The notes beneath the pieces are model-generated. The model ran no database searches. It saw nothing but the letters and a program-made list of their open reading frames with translations, and was not told where the DNA came from. Source: Micropterus salmoides (lineage: Eukaryota > Chordata > Actinopteri > Centrarchiformes > Centrarchidae). Taken from it: a stretch of DNA of 64,000 nucleotides. The position numbers and the translations under genes were made by a program. Below, one piece after another: positions 45,201-55,087 of the stretch (its first letter is position 1; the number at the start of each line of letters is the position of its first letter). Where the stretch lies: NCBI RefSeq assembly GCF_014851395.1, contig NW_024042261.1, positions 35,179,942-35,243,941 of the forward strand. The letters are read 5' to 3'.

Positions 45201-45563
45201 GTCCTCACACCACAGCTGGTGCTGTACGGGGTGAGCCAAGGAAATCAGATACCAGCACGTACATTTGCCAAACAGTGGCTCACCCTAGCCGCCATCAAAG
45301 ACGCCATATGGACCTCCAGAAACTTGCTGGCAAGAAAGCACATGCAGATCCCCCCCGTGGCTGTGATCCGGATGGCCGCAGCAACGGTCCAAACGGCCAG
45401 AGCTGCAGGCGGCGGGCCTAGGACACAGCCACAAAGAAGAATCGCCTCTGTGCCCATTCGGACGGAGGAGCCGGAGCCACACAAGGAAAGTTCAAGGCAG
45501 CGGCGGCCTGACCCTCCGGGTGAGGTTGGTGGGAAGGAGCTACAGGGTGAGGGTCTCCTCTGA
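42244..45563 (+). pseudogene. Keno-like ORF2 (endonuclease-reverse transcriptase), copy 1, frameshifted
   Basis: Endonuclease landmarks: INVRS near the start, IQEC (catalytic E), VVGGD, SRIDYIL and SDHAI (catalytic D/H). Reverse-transcriptase landmarks: GKSPGEDGLP, NWRPITLLN, LDFEKAFDRVSH (motif A), GVRQGCPLSALLY (motif B), YMDD (motif C), GSKLNRSKT (motif D). The C-terminal zinc knuckle is CPRPGCGAPESVRHLLWEC. Frame is lost near 42697 (one T fewer than copy 2, inside the endonuclease), near 44098 (G-rich run just before YMDD) and near 44348. The open segments are 42244-42711, 42750-44156, 44128-44373 and about 44380-45563. No active protein can be read from this copy. Confidence 0.85.
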
Positions 45564-45960
45564 GCGCCTGGACAAGATCCCGAGAGTCCAAATCTGTTTG
45601 GGGGAGCTGAATGAGTTCCCCTTTGATAGGGACTCACTACACTCCTGCACAACAGTGGACTTGGAGAAGAGCTTTTATTATCCATTTATTTTTTGTGAGT
45701 TTTATTTTAACAAATGCACTCCGCTTTGAAGACATTTTAACAGAGACACTCACTGACATGGACAAGCTGAAAACCATTTTATACCTTTAATTTATGACGT
45801 TATCTGTAATGCATTTTAAACACTTTTTTAAATGTTGTTTTACAGAGAACATTTATCTATTTATTGACGTGTTGTATTTTAAAAGGGTAACTTGGAATTG
45901 ACATATTATGAATCATGTTTGAATTGAGTGTCAATAAAATTTTTCTCAAAAGAAAAAAAA
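45564..45960 (+). other. Keno 3' UTR and A-rich tail, copy 1
   Basis: Non-coding 3' region. An AATAAA lies about 20 bases before an A-rich tail (aaaagaaaaaaaa) that joins U2 base 39. Confidence 0.7.
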
Positions 45961-46113
45961 TCTGTTCTTATCAGTTTAATATCTGATACGTCCCCTACCC
46001 GGGGACCATATATTAAATTGATTTTTGGAGCAGGGAGATGGAATAGGGGCTTGCTCCGTCCACTCCACGCATCGACCTGGTATTGCAGTATCTCCAGGAC
46101 CGGTGCACCCCCC
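45961..46113 (+). pseudogene. U2 snRNA 3' fragment (positions 39-191), middle copy
   Basis: Starts tctgttcttatcagtttaat directly after the tail of Keno copy 1 and runs to the U2 3' end. It lacks positions 1-38, including the branch-site-pairing sequence, and has no promoter, so it cannot make U2. Sequence is otherwise identical to the full gene by eye. Confidence 0.95.
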
Positions 46114-46990
46114 ACTCTGTGTTCACAAATAAAATCAGCTTAATAGTTTGCTGTTCAGGTCACATTTGGTGCAATGGTTGTTCAAGGCAGTGCAATTCAG
46201 GTTGTTTATCCAAGTTAATGTAGTAATATATTACAACATACCACATCGCAATTAAGTTTTGCATTCATAAGTGTATTCAAGTAATATAAGCCAATTGGAC
46301 TCATTATTTAGAAGGAGAGCTTTTATGTAAAAAATATATATATATCTCACCTCTAATACATTGGGTGTAAGCAGAATTTAATATTATGGCTGAATAAAGT
46401 GACGTTCATTTTAACTATTATGATGGATATCAGAATTAGCTTTATTGCCAATTAGGTTTACACATACAAAGAATTTGCTTTAGTGACTTTGTGCATAATA
46501 AAAACATAAAATATAAATATAAAATTGACAAGATGCAAAGAAGAGGATAGGGGCTTGTTCCATCCACTCCATGTGTCAACTTGGTATTTCAGTTAGGGTT
46601 TTCTGATTGGTGGTCTCTAATAAGGCCAATCAGAAGTGCCGATCAGATGATGCAATACTTATTATATATGATTGTTGAGTTGAAGGCTATCAAAAGTGAG
46701 CTGCAATCCTCAGCTGAAAATGTATACGCGTGTGTGTGTTGTTCTCTGCCTGGTTGGGCCATGAGTTTGGGTGGTAACGTCACAGTCATGAGCTAATTGG
46801 GTGTTGGGGAGCTGCACCTTAGTATAACTTCGGGTGATGTTTGTGTGCAGTTGTCTGGTTGTTGGTCTAATTTCCAAAAGGACTAAAATATGTAATATAT
46901 ATGTATAATATGTATATGCTGTTGGGCTGGACTCATTGTTGGCGGTAAATAGATAAAACTGGTGATTTTAGGTTAGCTTTAGATGTGGAA
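46114..46990. other. U2-U1 spacer, unit 2
   Basis: Copy of 38908-39800 with small indels. No gene. Confidence 0.5.
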
Positions 46991-47207
46991 ATACAGCATT
47001 GCATGCTGGGAAATGTAGCCATTATTGTCAAGTAAAATGTAAATAATCTCTTTCAGCCTTAATACAGAAATGTTTCTTCTGTATTAAAGTACTACAGATT
47101 CACACACAACCCATAGCCTCTGGTTTTGGTAATTTATAGATGGTCAGCACCCTCAGTCTGCATGGTATGTCTGTGAAAGACCCCCTCGTCTCTGATCTGT
47201 ACAACTC

Positions 47208-47371
47208 ATACTTACCTGGCAGGGGAGATACCATGATCAAGAAGGTGGTTCACCCAGGGTGAGGCTCAGCCATTGCACTCCGGTTGAGCTGACCTCTGCG
47301 AATTCCCCAAATGTGGGAATCTCGACTGCATAATTTCTGGTAGTGGGGGACTGCGTTCGCGCTCTCCCCTG
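47208..47371 (+). ncRNA. U1 spliceosomal snRNA, copy 2
   Basis: 164 bases, with the upstream SPH/octamer pair (47001-47044) and the candidate PSE kept. It differs from copy 1 in at least two bases; loop II here reads ATTGCACTCC, the standard U1A site, and the stem reads gaggctcagcc. Loop I keeps the GATCAAGAAGG variant. Of the two it is nearer the vertebrate consensus. Confidence 0.92.
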
Positions 47372-47496
47372 ATAACATGTGAAATGAAAACTCAAAGCAA
47401 ATATATGTGTTGTTGGGCTTTTCAAATCAGTGACCTGGATTAAAAGGGCTCCTATCTGACATTTTAAAATAGTCTGCATTGGTCAGTGTATACTTA

Positions 47497-47741
47497 CAAT
47501 GGGGAGAACAAGTATTTGATACACTGCTGATTTTGCAGGTTTTTCGACTTACAAAGCATGTAGAGGTCTGTAAGTTTTATCATAGGTACACTTCAACTGT
47601 GAGAGACGGAACCTAAAACAAAAATCCAGAAAATCACATTGTATGGTTTTTAAATAATTAATTTAAATTTATTGCATGACATGCAATTATATGATCACCT
47701 ACCAGCCAGTAAGAATTCCGGCTCTCACAGACCTGTTAGTT
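47497..47741 (+). mobile_element. Tc1/mariner 5' end fragment, unit 2
   Basis: Same fragment as at 40307-40551, truncated at the same base, which confirms that it was present before the unit was duplicated. Confidence 0.8.
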
Positions 47742-48129
47742 AGTGAATGTAACACGGGAGTGTGGCGTCAGAAAACAGACTGGGAGTTGTTGCAAAGTAA
47801 ACGGCGACATGCACAGTACAAGTGTAGGCAGATGAGTGTTATTTGCAGAATATTTAATAAAAATATGATGTCAAAAACCCTGTCAGCCGCATTTTGTTTC
47901 TGCTTTGCAAGACCCAATCAGAGAGCCGAGCGTGAGCGGCTCCTCCGTTTTGGCCCGTCTTCACTAAAACGCCCTCCGGAGTTTTGAAACGCAAAATGGG
48001 GTCGGCAGCGTTTCAATAAAGTCAAATTGTATATATTCAGAAGATTTGGCTGGTATCTTCACTTGTGTATACAGATAAGGAGATTCCATTAGAAAATTAT
48101 ATTTTAATTAAAAATACATATTTTTGAAA

Positions 48130-48463
48130 ATTGAAGAAACCAGATGGTTAATTATGTGGTGAAATATTTCTTTACTCTCAGTATATGACAAACACTTGTG
48201 CCTGTGGATAAATTAACAAATCTGTGGTAGAACATGCAAAACTACTGTGACAAAATCTTTTTCAACAAATATTACTAAAAAATTTTCAGCCCCTTTTTCC
48301 CAACAACAAAAAAATTTTAATAGAAAAAGTAAGTGCTAATTTCTTTGTGATTCAAATTAATTAAACCAAACATTTATTGACAATATATTGAAAATTTATT
48401 ATATTGTTATTGCGGAAAAATATATTGCGACAGTTATCATTATTGTTTTATTGTCCAGCCCTA
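48130..48463. mobile_element. hAT-like MITE fragment, unit 2
   Basis: Copy of 40940-41273, with the same junction to the retrotransposon. Confidence 0.55.
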
Positions 48464-48467
48464 CACT

Positions 48468-49387
48468 ATGCCAATAGTGAAAAAGCATTTAACATCAAAC
48501 ATTAGTGTAAACAGGAACCCTCAAGGCTTCCAGGGCCTGAAACATCTGCCATCCATGATAGTTCTGGGAAACAACAGGGGCTACATTCATTACCAGGGCC
48601 AGCCCAAACTCTGCCGCAAGTGTGGTGAGAATGGGCACCTGGCAGAAGCGTGCCAGCAGATCATTTGTGGTAAATGTAGAGAAATTGGGCATACTTTCGA
48701 GGAATGCACCAATGGCAGAAAGTGCAATCTTTGTGGAGAAACAAACCACCTCTTCAGAGATTGCCCTAAGTCATTTGCCAACAAATTAAAGGCAGCAAAG
48801 CCAAAGGAAAAGACACAAAATGGCGGACAAGACGAAGCAGTTAGAGAGCTAATTGAAGAGGCTGGGCTGGAGAATTCAAATCTCCCGCCAAATCCTGTGA
48901 TTGGAGGAGAAGGACCAGTAGAGGCGGGAGAAGGGGAGGGGCCTGCAGCTGCCCCACAAGTGGAGAACAGGGAAGAAGCAGTGGCAGTGCAGGCAGAAGG
49001 CGGAGCTAGCTCAGTGACTGGCTCAGAACAAAAATTTGGCCAGTCACAGAGTGATAGCGAGGATGTCCCCCTCCCCAATGCCAGCCGGCCAAGAGACTAA
49101 TTTCAGAATTGTCTTCTGAGTCTCCTGGAGCCTCGGAAAAGAGGGGAAGAGCTGAGAGCTACTCAGACAGTTCATCTGTGGAGGAGCCCAGAGTCTTCCC
49201 CTCCAATTCGCCTAATGAAGTCTCTTTTTTAACTATAGCTCTGCAATCAACCCCTAAGGACTCAAAGCTCAATGCAACCCTGCGTCAGAGGCCAACTCCT
49301 AGAGTCCGAAAGGGAAATGGAGCTCAACCCCGTCATCTCTCACCCATGAGAATGAAGGAAGAGCTCCATTCACAAGAAATCCACTAA
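48468..49387 (+). pseudogene. Keno-like ORF1, copy 2, frameshifted
   Basis: 210 codons open to 49100, then a 1-base deletion near 49080 (one C fewer than copy 1) shifts the frame; the acidic C-terminal part continues in another frame at 49109-49387. All three zinc knuckles are intact here, including the third (CNLCGETNHLFRDC), which is damaged in copy 1. Confidence 0.78.
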
Positions 49388-49433
49388 CTGCTTTAAACAT
49401 TTGAAATCCCCCCTTTTTTTTAGTCTTTTAAGA

Positions 49434-52400
49434 TGTCATACCTGCAAATTTTAACCATACTCATGACACTCACCTTCTCAACTATCAAAGTCGAGAGTTA
49501 GAGCCCAGATTGTTTTATCCTTTCTTAACTCTTTTAAGTCTGACGTGTTTTTTAATACAGGAATGCGGCCTACCATTTTTAAAACACTACAGAGAATGGG
49601 AGGAGTTATGGCCACAAACGTCGATATGGAGCGGCTCAAATGAAAACAAAAATGATGGAGTGGCCATTTTAATAAAAAAACCTCTAGTCCTGGTGAAGGG
49701 CAGCACTGTGGTGAGAGATGGTCGGGCACTTTTAACACACTTGACTTTTATGGGGAAGGATTTTAACGTCTTAAATATTTATGGCTTTAATGACAAGAAC
49801 GACAGGTATGACCTTTTAGAAGACTTGCAGCCCCACATGCTAGGCAGGGCACCTTTAGTTGTAGGGGGGGATTTTAATTGTATTTTAAGCAGGAACGATA
49901 GGAGAAGAATAGGGGACGATTTTAAAGTGGACAAGACTTCAGTTTTACTTCAAAGCATATGCAGTGATTTTAGACTTGTGGACTGTTTTAAAACCATGCA
50001 TCCCAGAGAGGAGGGCTTCACCTGGTTCAGTAGTGATGGCACCCGAGCCTCTCGCATAGACTACATTTTATCACGTGATTGCCCACCAACCGATGCTAGA
50101 TTGGAACCTGTTTTCTTTTCTGATCACGCAATTCGCAACACGCAAAAGAGGGACAACAGACGCATGTTGGGACTGCAGAAACGGCTTCAGAGGTATTTTA
50201 AACTAATCCAACATGGAATGGATTTTAATGAAGAGATAAAACAAATTAAAACAGAGATGTCGGTTTTAGCAGAAATTAATAGCAAAGGTGTGATTTTAAG
50301 AAGCAAGGAAAGGGAAATGGAGGAAGGAGAGAAGTGCACAAGATATTTTTTTAAGAAAATCGTAAATAAAGGGGGGGCCATGTTGAGACTTAAAAAAGAA
50401 AACGGGTGCACAGCTGACACAACAGAGGAAATCAAAGAAACTGTCGAACATTTTTACCATGAACTGTACGCAGAAAAAACTGTTAACGGGGACACCATGA
50501 CCGAAGTTTTAAAATCCATTGACCAAGCAACAAACGACAACGTGCTTTTAACCCAAGATTTTACGAGACCTGAATTAAACAAATGCATCAAATCTTTTAA
50601 GATAGGGAAGTCGCCGGGAGAAGACGGGCTTCCCTTGGAATTTTATCTGACATTTTGGGACATTTTAGCACCAGACTTGCTTGCTGTTTTTATGGATTTT
50701 GAACAAATGGACCGACTTCCTGACAGCTTTAGAGTAGGGATAGTGACTCTCCTTCACAAAGACAAAGACAAGACGGACTTGAAAAATTGGAGACCTATCA
50801 CACTCTTAAATTTTGACTGTAAACTTTTTAGTAAACTTTTAGCCTCACGCATGTCCTTGTTTTTAGAAGATCTGATTCACCCGGATCAAGCCTGTGCCGT
50901 CCCGGGGAGCAAGATCACCGACAGCCTCGTACTGATCCGAGATACCATCTGTTACGCGAGAGACAGAAACATTCGGCTAGTAGTCCTGAATTTAGATTTT
51001 GAGAAAGCCTTTGATCGGGTCTCGCACCAGTACCTTTTCCAGGTACTGCAAAAAATGGGGTTCCCGAGAAGGTTTATAGCCTGGGTGGGACTGCTGTACC
51101 GGGAGATCAACAGCAAATTCATTGTTAACGGGCATCTGACAAGAGCAGTGGATATAAACTGCGGTGTCCGTCAGGGTTGTCCGTTATCTGCCCTCCTCTA
51201 CGTTATCTGTATAGAACCACTGGCACAGACCTTGAGAAGGGACCAACGAATCCATGGGGTAGGAGTCCCAGGGAGCGGGGACTCGAGACAAAATGTATTT
51301 TATATATGGACGACATCAACATTTTATGCACTGACCTTTTATCTGTCAACAGGACGCTGGACTTGACTGACTGGTTCGGACAGGCCTCTGGGTCAAAGCT
51401 GAACAGAAGCAAGACCCAAGCCCATTTTTATGGACCGTGGACAGCGACTGAGACGACAGGACTCCCCCTGACTGTGACCCAGACTGACCAAAAAATACTT
51501 GGGATCAGGTTTGATAGGGAGGGGGAGGGGAAAACAAATTGGGCAGACATAGTAGGGAAAGTCAGGCAGAGACTAGGGTACTGGACACTTAGAGGACTGA
51601 CTTTAGAAGGAAAGGTTTTAATCATCAAAGCAGTGATTTTACCTTTGCTTTTACTCATCAGTTCTGTTTTTATCCCGCCTAGGAGAGTGATCTTAGACCT
51701 GGAACGAGCCATCTTTTATTTTTTGTGGGGCTCCAAGTGGGAAAGACTGAGACGAAGCGTGATGAAGAAGCCAAAGGAGAAAGGAGGAAAAGGAGTGCCA
51801 GACCTGCACTTGTTCCTAGGAAGCAGATACACAGCACTACACATCGCAACCGCCACAGCCCCATCCAGAAACCCCAAGACCGCAGCAATGACACGGTTCT
51901 GGATGGGGTCCTACCTCAGAAAACTTAAGATCTTACCCACAAGTCTCAAAGTACCAGTGTCTTTTAACCTGCCACCAGCCTATGCTTTTATCCAGTCATT
52001 TTTAAGGCATTTTAACCTTGAGCAGGAGGAGTTGCAGGTTTTAACCACTCACCGCTCTCTCATTTCTGTTGTGCAGAGGGAACCAGTGAGTCCAGTGCGG
52101 GGCTTGCATTCGGCGAGTCCTCGACAGTTGGCGCAACGTGAACCATCCAGCTCTTCCAAACAGACTCCGGGACCTGTCATGGATGGTGGCTCATGAGATC
52201 CTCCCAGTCAGGTCCGTAATGCACTCCCGGGGCATGTCGGCGCACTCAACTTGCCCCCGACCAGGTTGTGGCGCGCCTGAGTCGGTAAGGCATCTGCTCT
52301 GGGAGTGCAGCGCTGCCGTAGAACAGTGGGCAACGGCCGGCTCCTTGCAATTCCCGTACTTGCCAGCAAGGGAGGTCCTCACACCACAGCTGGTGCTGTA

Positions 52401-52737
52401 CGGGGTGAGCCAAGGAAATCAGATACCAGCTCGTACATTTGCCAAACAGTGGCTCACCCTAGCCGCCATCAAAGACGCCATATGGACCTCCAGAAACTTG
52501 CTGGCAAGAAAGCACATGCAGATCCCCCCCGTGGCTGTGATCCGGATGGCCGCAGCAACGGTCCAAACGGCCAGAGCTGCAGGCGGCGGGCCTAGGACAC
52601 AGCCACAAAGAAGAATCGCCTCTGTGCCCATTCGGACGGAGGAGCCGGAGCCACACAAGGAAAGTTCAAGGCAGCGGCGGCCTGACCCTCCGGGTGAGGT
52701 TGGTGGGAAGGAGCTACAGGGTGAGGGTCTCCTCTGA
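49434..52737 (+). pseudogene. Keno-like ORF2, copy 2, frameshifted
   Basis: A 14-base deletion near 49488 and an extra T near 49552 damage the N-terminal end. A long frame (49510-51366) then covers IQEC, VVGGDFN, SRIDYIL, SDHAI and reverse-transcriptase motifs A and B. Frame changes near 51275, just before YMDD, and again near 52075-52135. The C-terminal zinc knuckle (CPRPGCGAPESVRHLLWEC) lies in 52138-52737. Not a functional protein as read. Confidence 0.85.
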
Positions 52738-53137
52738 GCGCCTGGACAAGATCCCGAGAGACCAAATCTGTTTGGGGGAGCTGAATGAGTTCCCCTTTGA
52801 TAGGGACTCACTACACTCCTGCACAACGATGGACTTGGAAAAGAGCTTTTATTATCCATTTATTTTTTGTGAGTTTTATTTAACAAATGCACTCCGCTTT
52901 GAAGACATTTTAACAGAGACACTCACTGACATGGACAAGCTGAAAACCATTTTATACCTTTAATTTATGACGTTATCTGTAATGCATTTTAAACACTTTT
53001 TTTAAATGTTGTTTTACAGAGAACATTTATCTATTTATTGACGTGTTGTATTTTAAAAGGTAACTTGGAATTGACATGTTATGAATCATGTTTGAATTGA
53101 GTGTCAATAAATTTTTCTCAAAAAAAAAAAAAAAAAA
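52738..53137 (+). other. Keno 3' UTR and poly(A) tail, copy 2
   Basis: Non-coding 3' region with AATAAA (about 53106) and a run of about 18 A (53121-53137) joined to U2 base 39. Confidence 0.7.
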
Positions 53138-53290
53138 TCTGTTCTTATCAGTTTAATATCTGATACGTCTCCTACCCGGGGACCATATATTAAATTGATT
53201 TTTGGAGCAGGGAGATGGAATAGGGGCTTGCTCCGTCCACTCCACGCATCGACCTGGTATTGCAGTATCTCCAGGACCGGTGCACCCCCC
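53138..53290 (+). pseudogene. U2 snRNA 3' fragment (positions 39-191), right copy
   Basis: Third U2 3' portion, again starting at base 39 after a Keno tail. It has one change against the others (T at 53170, leaving a G-U pair in stem II). After 12 shared bases (actctgtgttca) its 3' flank is unlike that of the other two, so this marks the original right-hand U2 target. Confidence 0.95.
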
Positions 53291-53302
53291 ACTCTGTGTT
53301 CA

Positions 53303-54540
53303 ATGACAATGTTATATTAGAAAGATACTCAGAGCAGTTACTGTAACTATGCAACAGTACTGCAAGGTTTGCATTACAACCTTGTGTTTGTGCAGCAGTC
53401 CAGAAATGTAACAGAAGTTTAAACGGACTCCTTCTATTCAATGACATTAATTTATAATTGTATGCAAAGAACATTATTTCCGATACAGTACGGTGTAAGT
53501 GACGCTCATTTTAACTACTTTATGTTGGTAAACACCTAAAAGAGCTTCAGAGGTTACGTGCAAAAAAATGATTAATATGATGAAAGAATTTGGCCATCAT
53601 ATAAGGTTTTAATTCTGAGTCACATTTGCATGTTATTTAGTTACAAAATAAATGCATCTGTAACCTGTAAGTTATTTGAAAAAAAGGATAATTAAATTAC
53701 AGTAGAAAATGTTCATTACATTTGAATATTTTCTTGTCTTCCCAACAATGCTAATCAAGAACACAGATGAGAATGATTTTGATCAGCAGTGAACATGCTA
53801 AAAGCCAATTCTCTTAGCCACCACTTACAATACATTAGCTTTAAGTTCTGTCCTCTGTTTTTAAGCTGAGAAATAAAATACGAAAACATTTGTTTCCTGT
53901 CAGATTCCTGTAAATTGCTTTATTTGATTGTTTGTTTAGCTTCACTGCATTTAAATTGAAATTCAGTATGATTATCCGGCTAGCTTCTTCGGCAAAAATG
54001 AAAATCCACGTTTGTTTCTCAGCCTGCTTTCCCCTGACATATCAAAATAAAGGAAAAGACACTGCCCACATGTGTGCACCTCATTTTCAGTTACCCAAAC
54101 TATTTTGGCCGTTAGTCACAGGAAGAGAGAGCTGTGTAGTTTGTCACCAGACTGTACGTACAAATCTCACACCTAGGACTCAGTTCCTGTATTGTTTTTG
54201 TTAAATGCTTTAACACTTCTAGACTCTCATTGTGCCAACTCCTTCCAAATATCCTACTTCTGGTTGTGAGAGACTCTCCGTGCTCACCTCTGAAATAACA
54301 TGTTGCAAACATCTCCGCAAGATGAATTCAGATGGATCAACTTTAAAAAAGAAAGTTTTGGTTTGGCATTTCTGCTTCATTTGATAAGTTATGGGGGGGG
54401 GGCATGATCTTCATCATCAAGTGAACTTTCAAATGTCTCTGCAATTAAACTTGAGAAAGAAAGCACAATGTGTGTAGTTGATGTGTTCCAGGATCTCTCC
54501 AAAACAGAAACACAAAATAATGAATTCAGGACAACTCAAC
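53303..54540. other. Gap between the snRNA array and hnrnpl
   Basis: No gene seen. One stretch (ggtgtaagtgacgctcattttaac, about 53492-53515) resembles part of the U2-U1 spacer of the units (aagtgacgttcattttaac), suggesting this is an older, diverged U2 3' flank. The rest is AT-rich with no recognised repeat. Confidence 0.4.
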
Positions 54541-55087
54541 TTTAAATTGATTATTTTTTATTTTCTTAGAACAAAACAATTCTCCATCTGCATTTCAGAT
54601 ACGGAGACGCAGAACTGAATAGGTAGCAATTAAAACAACACAAAAAGAGAAAAAAACAAAAACAACAAAAACAAGTGAGCTATAATAAAAGTTCCAAAAG
54701 ACAAATCTTTTACAAAACCATGTTGTCCACTGCCACTGAGCCACCGGAGCTTAAAACCAATTCACCCAAATATGCCTTCTCACACGTCAGGTTACTGTAT
54801 AAGCATAATACAAAAAGTAAAAAGGACAACTTAATATCGAACACACACGGGTACTGATGGGGCATAAATATCAAAAATGTTAAATGCCTGTTCGCATTTG
54901 TTAAATCTGCTTTAAATACCAAATGTGAGGAGTTTAACTTCAGGGATTAATTATATTATAGAAAGGTATTCACTGTATTTGAAAAATCAAATTTTCCCCA
55001 GGTGTGTTGCAAGCAAGTCATGGTCAAAGTACCAGTGAACATGGGAATGGTGGACCAGTCGTCATCTTCCTGGCTACAAGGGTGCGC
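54540..55087 (-). other. hnrnpl 3' UTR
   Basis: Downstream of the hnrnpl stop codon (55088-55090) on the minus strand. An AATAAA on the minus strand (54557-54562) is a likely polyadenylation signal, giving a 3' UTR of about 540 bases. Extent is inferred. Confidence 0.5.

Larger units (their letters stand above)
38755..45960 (+). repeat. Tandem unit 1: U2 3' part, U1, Tc1 piece, MITE, Keno
   Basis: A 7,206-bp unit running from U2 base 39 to the A-rich tail of the first retrotransposon. The same order and nearly the same sequence repeats at 45961-53137. Differences are scattered single-base changes and short indels. Confidence 0.92.
41274..45960 (+). mobile_element. U2-targeted non-LTR retrotransposon (Keno-like, Tx1 clade), copy 1
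   Basis: Two reading frames (ORF1 with zinc knuckles; ORF2 with AP-type endonuclease and reverse transcriptase), a 3' UTR with AATAAA (45935) and an A-rich tail, followed without gap by U2 base 39. An AP endonuclease with U2 as target fits the Keno families of the Tx1 clade rather than Utopia, which uses a restriction-like endonuclease. The 5' end looks truncated: the ORF1 N-terminal region expected ahead of the zinc knuckles is short, and a MITE end lies immediately upstream. ORF2 is broken by at least three frameshifts. Confidence 0.88.
45961..53137 (+). repeat. Tandem unit 2: U2 3' part, U1, Tc1 piece, MITE, Keno
   Basis: A 7,177-bp second copy of the unit at 38755-45960. It begins directly after the first retrotransposon's tail with U2 base 39 and ends with the second tail, after which a third U2 3' fragment follows. 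Confidence 0.92.
48464..53137 (+). mobile_element. U2-targeted non-LTR retrotransposon (Keno-like, Tx1 clade), copy 2
   Basis: Second copy, same 5' junction and same 3' join to U2 base 39. The tail is a longer A run (53121-53137). ORF1 and ORF2 each carry frameshifts, partly at other places than in copy 1. Confidence 0.88.

Noticed and set aside
45961..46113. Middle U2 as a functional gene
   Set aside because: Bases 1-38 and the promoter are missing; only the 3' part follows the retrotransposon tail.
53932..54204. Open frame between the snRNA array and hnrnpl
   Set aside because: Short, AT-rich, no recognisable motif or splice context.
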